From Melitaea cinxia (lineage: Eukaryota; Arthropoda; Insecta; Lepidoptera; Nymphalidae): DNA of 64,000 nucleotides. Positions within the stretch are counted from its first letter, which is position 1, and every line of letters starts with the position of its first letter. The position numbers were made by a program, and so were the translations under genes. Positions 57,293 through 64,000 of the stretch are shown piece by piece. The stretch is taken from NCBI RefSeq assembly GCF_905220565.1, contig NC_059423.1, positions 899,001 to 963,000 on the forward strand. The letters run 5' to 3'. The notes below the pieces were generated by a model. The model was not told where the DNA came from, did no database searches, and worked only from the letters and a program-made list of their open reading frames with translations.

Positions 57293-57405
57293 GTGGTGCC
57301 GACGAGCGCGCACAGATCGCGCGGCCGGCAAAGTACTATGATGGTACTGTCACAGTCGCCGATCGCACACCGGTCGGCCGGTCGAGGCTACGTCCGTGTT
57401 TTCTA
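57293..57405. other. GC-rich island, function unknown
   Basis: About 110 bases with many CpGs (GACGAGCGCGCACAGATCGC, ACCGGTCGGCCGGTCGAGG) in an AT-rich context. It contains short palindromes (GTACTATGATGGTAC, ACCGGTCGGCCGGT). Two + frames are open across it, neither with a known motif. Confidence 0.35.
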
Positions 57406-57689
57406 CATGTTTTCTATGTCCATTCTTAAATATATTAATATAACTTTTTTTGTAATTGTAATTTATTATATAATTGTGCTCCTTCAAAGGCCAAGATCCT
57501 TTGTCCGTAATTATAGTTTTTGAAATTGGAAAAGTTTTTTCAGGTCTTCGTTGACTAAATTGTGGTAATTCATTATTTAGAGTTATATATTGTTTATTTT
57601 TTAAATTAATTTTATTATGTAGAATGTTATAAATAAGTAATAGCGTATAAATATATAATAAATAAATGCTTCACACTCAACGACCCCAA

Positions 57690-57870
57690 GTAGGATTTTC
57701 TCCTGTGTCGGGGTCCGGAAACACACACAATACACAAGCACAATCGCCCAGACCACGACAAACATCTGTATGGTTAATACAAATGACTGTCATGTGCGGG
57801 ATCGAACCCGCGACCGCTAGCGCAGCAACCAGCGATGAGACCGCTGCACGCTGCGCCAACGCGTCGTCGT
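57690..57870 (-). mobile_element. tRNA-headed SINE, 5' part
   Basis: On the minus strand: GCGTTGGCGCAGCGTGCAGC (box A region) and GGTCGCGGGTTCGATCCCGC (box B), then a Metulj-like CATACAGATGTTTGTCGTGG core. The tail is missing. Confidence 0.65.
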
Positions 57871-57957
57871 CGTATGAAAGTGATATAATAGAAACTCATA
57901 ATTTTCGTTTCCCTATAATTTTTTTCAGTATTAGTTGTATAGTTATAATTAAATAAC

Positions 57958-58226
57958 TAGCACTACCCGTGCGAATAATTCGCACTGAGTAAGTAAAAAA
58001 AATACCGGCCGTCAATCATGTTGACGTTGTTTCAAAATTAAAGCTGTCGTATATATAATTTTAATAATTAATTTACAAAAACAAAAGCAATAATACTTTT
58101 TTTAGTAGTTGATGCCGGTAGAGCAAGCAATTATCTATAAAATGATATATAATTTATGTAGAGTAATTGTAAGGTTTTTTCTAAAAAGGGAGGCAAACAT
58201 TTTAACCTTAGCGTATTAATATATAT
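57958..58226 (-). mobile_element. Non-autonomous Helitron, uninterrupted
   Basis: ACTAGCACTACCCGTGCGAA then TAATTCGCACTG at the left (complement of CTAG and hairpin), CTTAGCGTATTAATATATATGA at the right. Reference copy for the split element at 4867-5829. Confidence 0.75.
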
Positions 58227-58304
58227 GATGTTTTTATAATTTTATTTTGTAAGGTTTGTAGTTCATTTAATTTTGTTTTTGATGCTGTTCCCCATAATTC
58301 GATA

Positions 58305-58475
58305 AGAAAAAGAAGAAGAAGAAATATACTTTATTGTGCATAAAAGTTATAGTACATAGGTATCTTAAAGAAATAAAAACTTACAAAATAATAATATGCA
58401 CAAAGGCGGTCTTATCGCTAGGTAAGCGATTTCTTCCAGACATCCTTGGGGTAGAGGAGATTTTAAAACAATACA
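58305..58475 (-). mobile_element. 3' end of an RTE-like LINE
   Basis: A (GAA)n run then ATATACTTTATTGTGCATAA, and GGCGGTCTTATCGCTAGGTA with AGCGATTTCTTCCAGACATC, the complement of the RTE 3' region seen at 61515-61565. Confidence 0.55.
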
Positions 58476-58629
58476 GAGTAGGGTCATCAAAAAGGCAAAA
58501 CAAAGTGAATCCTACAATTTTATAATAATAATAATATAAATCAATAATAAATAATAAACACATAAATCTATACATATAATAAAATGGTAGGAAGTCAAAA
58601 CTGTACATTGTGTATATTTTTTTAAAAGA

Positions 58630-58982
58630 ATACTTGGGATGTGATCTACAATCGATACCGAAGCCAAAAATATAGTTTTTAGAATTTTTGTCTGTTTGTC
58701 TGTATGTATGTCTGGGATAAACTCAAAAAGTACCGCACGGATTTACTGCAAATTTGGCACGAATATTATTAAGAAGTCGGGTCAACATATAGGCTACATA
58801 TTATCACGCTATCACCTACGGGGAACGAGCAGTGAACCTTTATTTCTTCAACGCATTCTGTAACAACGTGTAATCTAACGACGCATGTTTGAATGTTGTT
58901 GTTATTATATTAATAACCATGTCATAAGCTAGCTTCATACTTTAAATTAATTGCACCCGTGCGAAGCCGGGGCGGGTCGCTA
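58630..58982 (+). mobile_element. Non-autonomous Helitron
   Basis: Ends GTGCGAAGCCGGGGCGGGTC then GCTAG|T, like 22917-23613; TTTGTCTGTTTGTCTGTATG near its start. Confidence 0.65.
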
Positions 58983-58984
58983 GT

Positions 58985-59454
58985 AAATAAATAAATACAC
59001 TAACAAATACATACCCAAACAATTTTTTTTACATATTACATTATTTATTAAGTAGGTAATGGTTTATCATAAATATAAAAGGTGTAAAAGATATTTCAAA
59101 TGCGATTTAATGTATGAGTTGTATAGAATGAACTGAACTTTGCGGGGAAAACAACCAATATTATGTCGAATGGCACCGAGAATCGCAGTAAGCTGTGTCT
59201 TAATATAGTTAATTTGAGGTCTACATTAGATTGTGGTCAATTCTTAAGCCGAAATATTTTTCTTTTTTTTCTAATTATAATTTGTAATTATAATTTGTAG
59301 AATGATGATTCAAAAGGGTTTTTGAAGCCTGTTCGAATAAAATAAATTTTGGTTTTTTATTTCGATGTACTTGAGAAAGCATCCATGGTTTCCACATCAG
59401 AATCAAGATGGTCCGTCTGCATATTGTCATGCTGTCCATCCGTCATGTAGTTAA
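58985..59454. other. No gene; one short minus-strand frame
   Basis: AT-rich. On the minus strand, near 59455 down to ~59366, a 29-codon frame (MTDGQHDNMQTDHLDSDVET...) ends in TAA that is part of AATAAA. It is protein-like in composition but isolated. Confidence 0.25.
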
Positions 59455-60413
59455 AAAAAAGTGCGTGCGTACAAAGTACACATGTCAGAAGTGAAACTTC
59501 TTTGGCAAACTAATTTTTAAGTCTCGTTTATATTTATAAAAATCTAAAGCTTTAGATTTCCGTTCCAGTGCCATCGACAATAACGTTGCCGTTTCATCCG
59601 TAGAAATTTTACCCTCATGCGCTTAAAGATGTTTCACTTCAAAAGTACTTTAAGTATGCGTATATCAGTGCTTTTATAGCACTTTTAAATCGTCGTTTAA
59701 ATAAAATATATTCGGATTGAAGTCGTCCATGATGGCGTCTGCAAAGATGTCGATATACCAATTTCGAAAATGAAAATCTACCACAATTTTCCACGAGTTT
59801 CGTATGAGTAAAATATTAAAAGTGGTACATTTACCACGTTTTTTTATTTTAATTTTTCGGAGCTCGATATTTCGACATCTACTAATGTCTCGTTCACGAT
59901 ACTGAAATTTGCGGGTAGACGTTGACGGGATTAGAATTGTCCATACCGGACTACCCTCTTTTTCGCACGGTTATGGCAGTATTGATCAGTGTTTACGCAG
60001 CAAGTTAGTAATAAAAATAATCATGTTAATTTAAAATCTTATATTAAAAGTTACCATGAATGATTAAAAACTTAAATATAGTTAATATAAAGCTAACAGA
60101 TTAGACATGTATAGAATTAATATTTACTCTTTTAGTCTTTGGTATCATTACTGATTGTTTGAACGAGTTAATCTCAACGAAACTACTAAAATCAAGTACT
60201 TAGGCAATGGAGGCCCACTTTCACCACTTGCTGATAAAGCTATCTGACGTATAACTGTGTATGACAAACAAAAGATAATTATAAATTTTTCTTTTTCATT
60301 ATAGAACTTTACTTCTCCATATATTTCGATTCATAATCTGTGAATCCAAAATTTGTAGTGACAACAGAACCTTAACTTATAATTTAAATTATGGTCCAAG
60401 GGCGACCACTAGT
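59455..60413 (+). mobile_element. Helitron-like element
   Basis: GTGCGTGCGTACAAAGTACA and GTCAGAAGTGAAACTTC at the start; the end reads AAGGGCGACCACTAG|T, as in the 44855-45190 family. No coding capacity. The 5' limit is approximate. Confidence 0.5.
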
Positions 60414-60603
60414 ATATATTTATTACGTGTTAAAAATACCTTATATGTTATCTATTATGTATGACTGTAAAGTTATTTCTCCGTAACAAAAGAATACTTT
60501 AATACATTATTTATTTTTACATGTCCGTATTTTGATTCACGTCTACAATAGACTATGAACGTTGAAAGATAAAATCAATGTGTATGACATTGTAACAATA
60601 ACA

Positions 60604-60852
60604 TAATTGTGTTTGCAGGCAAACGAAGAAAAACCGACTTCAATTATATCGACAAGTAATACAACGTAGGTAGACGAAAAAATAGTCAAGTTAATACGCA
60701 TTATCAAAGATTACTCAAAAAATTGTAATCAGATCTCGATGAAATTTAAATGTGACTACATGATAAACATCGGCTTTCAATAAATTAAAAATTATCAAAT
60801 ATATATATGGTCGAATTTAGTAACCTATTCCTTTTTTTGAAGTCGGTTAAAA
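60604..60852 (+). mobile_element. Repeat D element, internally deleted (249 bp)
   Basis: AATTGTGTTTGCAGGCAAAC start and TTTTTTTGAAGTCGGTTAAA end; same sub-family as 32667-33030. Confidence 0.7.
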
Positions 60853-60958
60853 AGGACGATTGAAGGCTTTTGAAGCTTACTTGAGTAAATAAAAAATTAA
60901 TTTCGCTTAAACCGAAAATAAAATCATCATATCAAAAATTTCGATCTAGCGGGTACAT

Positions 60959-61031
60959 CGTTCTAAAGCTTAATTGGCTAGAGCACCGACACGGTCAGTC
61001 GGAGACGCAGGTTCGATCCCCGCTGGAACGG
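60959..61031 (+). tRNA. tRNA-like sequence, second copy, degraded, framed by inverted repeats
   Basis: 73 nt collinear with 31450-31522. The acceptor (CGTTCTA/TGGAACG) and the anticodon stem still pair, but the T stem has an A-C mismatch. The anticodon loop is again ACGGTCA with C at position 33. A perfect 15-base inverted repeat, ATCATATCAAAAATT (60926-60940) and its complement (61034-61048), surrounds it. Confidence 0.45.
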
Positions 61032-61249
61032 TTAATTTTTGATATGATAGTCAAAAATGTTTAAAAAAAATCAACTCACAAGACAAACACTGCAAACACA
61101 AACTAGCGACGAAGCAGTTTGTCTATAAAGTACTCCCATTAAAGGAAATTTAGGTAATTTCACTTGTCTAGAACTAACTTCAAGTGGTCAATGTGAGCAC
61201 GGTCTTCTAATATTTAAGAGAATTTTACTCATTATAATATTCTTTAGAA

Positions 61250-61640
61250 ATATTCTTTATTGCACATTTTTGTACAGTTATTTGTATGCAAATTTAGTTA
61301 GCAATGGTGGACTTATCTCTAGAAGAGATATCTTCCAGCCAACCTGTGATAGTGAGAACTAATGTTACATAGCAGGCTAAGAGAGTTTAGGAATATAGAC
61401 AATATAGGAATGTTGACAATATAAAGATTCTTGAAAATAAAAAGCTAATTAAATAATATTCATAATATCATACAATATACATATACATACTAACAATCAA
61501 TTCTAGTCCTCTGCCCAAAGGTTGCCTGGAGAAATCGCTGCTTTAGCGATAAGGCCGCCCGTTGCAACTAATGCAACTTTATTATTTTTGTTTGCTTAAT
61601 TAAATTTATGTTACTTTTGTGTTGTTTGCAAAAAGTGTAA
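61250..61640. mobile_element. RTE-like LINE 3' ends
   Basis: 61250-61350 is minus-oriented (TTCTTTATTGCACATTTTTG then GATATCTTCCAGCCAACCTG). 61505-61640 is plus-oriented (CAAAGGTTGCCTGGAGAAAT, GCGATAAGGCCGCC) and ends in a (AAATAAAT)n tail. Confidence 0.5.
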
Positions 61641-61824
61641 ATAAAATAAATAAAATATACATACTAATATATGATTATACACATTTCATTATAATGGACA
61701 CGGTCTTCAAATTTACTTTGAATTAATTGATCAAGGGGCGTGAATAATTGACAGCAATGAGTCACGATTTTCTCTGATACGGTTTCATAATTAATGTCTG
61801 GCTCTAAATCTAGACCAGCCCGAC

Positions 61825-62260
61825 CAGGGCCGGGTTTAGGGAGTTCACTACCACTTTACTAACAATCCAACTGCTGGCTTTGAAATTCACAGGCCGAAGA
61901 CGGGCAGCAGCGTCTTCGGTGCGACAAAGCCAGCCCTGTGGTCACCAACCCGCCTGCGCAGCGTGGTGACTATGGGCAAAACACATGAGTTCACGCCATT
62001 TTTGTTGTGAACTTGTGGAGGTGTATGTCCAGCAGTGGACTGTATTAGGCTAAAATGATGAACCAAGACTACAGGCCTGGGGCTTCTATAAAAGAGGGGC
62101 TCCCAAAAAAAATTAAATTCAGACTAATAAACAACTTTTCCTTTAACTTTTTTCCCGTTTTACCTTTTAAAAAATTGTCCATTTTATTTTGAAAATAATT
62201 TGGGGCCAAGGGGCCTCCACTCCTTTGTTGCCCCAATGCCTCCCTCTAAATCCGGCCCTG
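61825..62260 (+). mobile_element. hAT-type element inserted in repeat C
   Basis: Ends CAGGGCCGGGTTTAGGG and CCTCTAAATCCGGCCCTG form a hAT terminal inverted repeat. The flanks AGCCCGAC (61817-61824) and AGTCCGAC (62261-62268) are an 8-bp target duplication with one change. Repeat C sequence continues on both sides (CTAGACCAGCCCGAC; CTTACAGAAGATCGC). It contains a SINE and has no transposase frame. Confidence 0.75.
61841..62056 (+). mobile_element. Zenon-tailed SINE, 5'-truncated, inside the hAT element
   Basis: GTTCACTACCACTTTACTAA through GAAGACGGGCAGCAGCGTCT to GGACTGTATTAGGCTAAAAT. The head is missing. Confidence 0.75.
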
Positions 62261-62641
62261 AGTCCGACTGAGGAAGTATGTCATCCTTACAGAAGATCGC
62301 ATCTAAATAACACCGATTTCATGTAGTGTTGTATTCTTGTGACGTTTGAAACATCATGCGTTAAGTTCTAATTATATTCGTTTTCAACAAATTAATAAAA
62401 TTAAAGCGAAGCTACCGCCGATTCGGAATATAGATTCTGCAAATGAAGCACCTTTTTTAAAGTTGGGTTAAATATGAAAAACGTGAGACATCTCGATCGA
62501 TATCATTTATGAGTCACGAAGATATTGATAGCTAACTTTGTTAAGTGGAACATAATGCTAACGATACAAGTATGTAATAGATTGTATCTGCCTTGTCAAC
62601 GAACTGTTATGTAAACACGTGGTTTTCTATAAATATCATCT

Positions 62642-62953
62642 TCTAATATATAAAATTCTCGTGTCGCGGTGTTTGTAGTTAAACTCCCCCGAAACGGCTT
62701 GACCGATTCTCATGAAATTTTGTGTGCATATCGGGTAAGTCTGAGAATCGAACAACATCTATTTTTCATCCCCCTAAATGTTAAGGGTAGTCCACCTCTA
62801 AACTTTTTTTTTAATTTGTAGATAAATTATTTTTTATTTTATTATGATTTGTCGTTGAAAAATACATTCAACTCTAAGTTTTCACCCTTCTACCACCAAC
62901 CTCTATTTTCAAATAGCGTTTAGCGGCAAGAAAACGTTTGCTGAGTCAGCTAG
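62642..62953 (+). mobile_element. Non-autonomous Helitron
   Basis: TCTAATATATAAAATTCTCG to GTTTGCTGAGTCAGCTAG|T; close relative of 4900-5568. Confidence 0.8.
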
Positions 62954-63325
62954 TCTAATAGGTATATAAAATTCTCGTGTCACAATGTTGGTTAAAATAC
63001 TCCTCCGAAACGCGTGGACAGATTTTTATGAAATTTTGTGTGTATATCGGGTAGGTCTGAGTATCGTCGTCGGTATCGGGTATGAGTATATTCGCGGAAG
63101 TGCAACTGCGTCCCTGTGATTCCGCCCAGGCGTGTCGTAGGAACACCCCAGAGGTTTTATTCCGTGCGACTCGGACATACCCTCCAGCTCCCCCGGGCTG
63201 TAGACGACCGTTAGGGATTTCCTCTGGGTGAAAAATGAAAGCTTTGAGTATCGGCCAACGTCTATTTTTCATACTCCAAAGCTATACAAGGGGGGGGGGG
63301 ATTAAGGGGGTTAATAAGAAACTAT
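62954..63325 (+). mobile_element. Non-autonomous Helitron in direct tandem, 3'-truncated
   Basis: TCTAATAGGTATATAAAATT starts on the base after the previous CTAG. It ends at AAGGGGGTTAATAAGAAAC without the terminal GGTCAGCTAG and is interrupted by an insertion at 63067-63244. Confidence 0.75.
63067..63244. mobile_element. Short insertion with 9-bp target duplication
   Basis: TGAGTATCG occurs at 63058-63066 and again at 63245-63253, and the Helitron consensus continues cleanly across. The 178-bp insert is GC-rich (GCGGAAGTGCAACTGCGTCC, CCCAGGCGTGTCGTAGG, CCTCCAGCTCCCCCGGGC). On the minus strand the frame is open across it and includes GGAGGYVRVARNKTSG. It is probably a 5'-truncated retroposon piece of the R1/TRAS kind. 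Confidence 0.65.
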
Positions 63326-63329
63326 CATA

Positions 63330-63695
63330 TACAGCGTCCGAATCCTAACTACGTACCTTCAAATGGGCAGTTTTAAACGTGTAATAGATTATGATCCACG
63401 TATAAAAAATCCTAGCCCTTTATTAAATTTAACAGAAGTCAATGGTAATTACTAATTATGTACATTTTCCTTATTTATATTTTTCATTGTAGTGTTGCAA
63501 TGAAAACAGGAAAACTGTTTGAGATCGAGCATCTCGACGTCACGCTGTTAGCTCAGAGATTGTCTTGTTTAAACACGTTTCTTATGTTTGATTAAATATT
63601 TTGTTTATCATTTTTATGGTAGCGTAAATGCTGGTTAACTAATATACCTATGTATGTATATTTTACAGCTTAAAATATCTGTAAACGAAAACTGC
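63330..63695. other. No gene seen
   Basis: AT-rich; no feature recognised. Confidence 0.35.
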
Positions 63696-63699
63696 TTGA

Positions 63700-63893
63700 A
63701 TCGGGGAGTGAGCTTGTGAATGCGTAACAAAGGCGTTATGAAAAGTGTGATTGGGTGAGGCGAACGGAGCAAGAGGGAGAGGTGCGGGCACACATTTTCT
63801 CTCTCTCTTTCTCTCATAGCCAGCTACGTTTCGTATATCTAAGACACAGCGCAGGTCTATTGTGTAGAAGTCTTACTTCAGTCGTGTGATCTA
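63700..63893 (+). repeat. Repeat E copy
   Basis: GGGGAGTGAGCTTGTGAATG, AAGGCGTTATGAAAAGTGTG, a (CT)n patch and TTACTTCAGTCGTGTGATCT. Confidence 0.65.
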
Positions 63894-63904
63894 ATCATTT
63901 CATT

Positions 63905-64000
63905 ACAGCCTATACAGTCCACTGCTGGACATAGGCCTCCACAAGTTTACGCCAAAAATAACGTGAACTCATGTGTTTTGCCCATAGTCACCACGCTAGG
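63905..64000 (-). mobile_element. Zenon-tailed SINE, cut by the window edge
   Basis: ACAGCCTATACAGTCCACTG, CTGGACATAGGCCTCCACAA and GTGTTTTGCCCATAGTCACC: the tail half of the SINE, continuing past 64000. Confidence 0.75.

Noticed and set aside
63635..63817. 60-codon minus frame (MRERERENVC...)
   Set aside because: The start is the translation of a CT-rich simple repeat inside repeat E.

Overview
The window looks like nuclear DNA of a butterfly or moth (Lepidoptera). It is AT-rich, with one intron-containing gene in a dense background of young and old transposable elements. The best lineage markers are non-autonomous Helitrons (5' TC, 3' CTAG preceded by a GC hairpin), tRNA-headed SINEs with an RTE/CR1-type tail (Metulj-like) and a second SINE with a Zenon/CR1-like tail. 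The first is a family reported from Heliconius; names rest on recalled motifs, not on a database search.

The only convincing protein-coding gene is on the + strand at 17541-25267. It has five coding exons, all introns are GT-AG, and the product is 658 aa. The C-terminal third matches the architecture of the CKAP2/CKAP2L mitotic spindle proteins: a helical repeat, a TPVRRSSRL motif, then SELG and PNKAL near the C-terminus. It also has a KEN box. This suggests a microtubule-associated, cell-cycle-degraded spindle factor. Upstream, at 16290-16450, lies a compact promoter-like segment with two TGACGT sites and CCAAT boxes on both strands. A strong minus-strand splice donor at 16291 suggests a divergent gene whose coding exons were not found in the 16 kb to its left. 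A weaker candidate for a noncoding first exon of another + strand gene ends with a good donor near 29706.

1-16.2 kb: repeats only. Notable are a Helitron inserted in an oppositely oriented Helitron (4.9-5.8 kb), a retrotransposon zinc-finger remnant (6.1 kb), and a Helitron carrying an eight-copy array of a 282-bp unit (10.6-12.8 kb). 16.2-25.8 kb: promoter, CKAP2-like gene, and a MITE in its 3' end. 25.8-64 kb: intergenic or intronic sequence with SINEs, Helitrons, hAT elements, LINE remnants, two 73-nt tRNA-like copies and a perfect 193-bp inverted repeat (50.27-50.77 kb). Several SINE and hAT copies have exact target-site duplications, which fixes their ends.

I saw no CRISPR, operon, viral or other exotic system. 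The most unusual items are the perfect foldback, the Helitron-borne satellite, the tRNA-like unit framed by inverted repeats, a GC-rich island at 57.3 kb and inverted intronic repeats flanking a symmetric exon of the CKAP2-like gene. Repeat family names used below: C, a ~270-bp interspersed repeat with an A-rich end; D, a 250-615-bp AACCGACTT element; E, a ~150-bp repeat.
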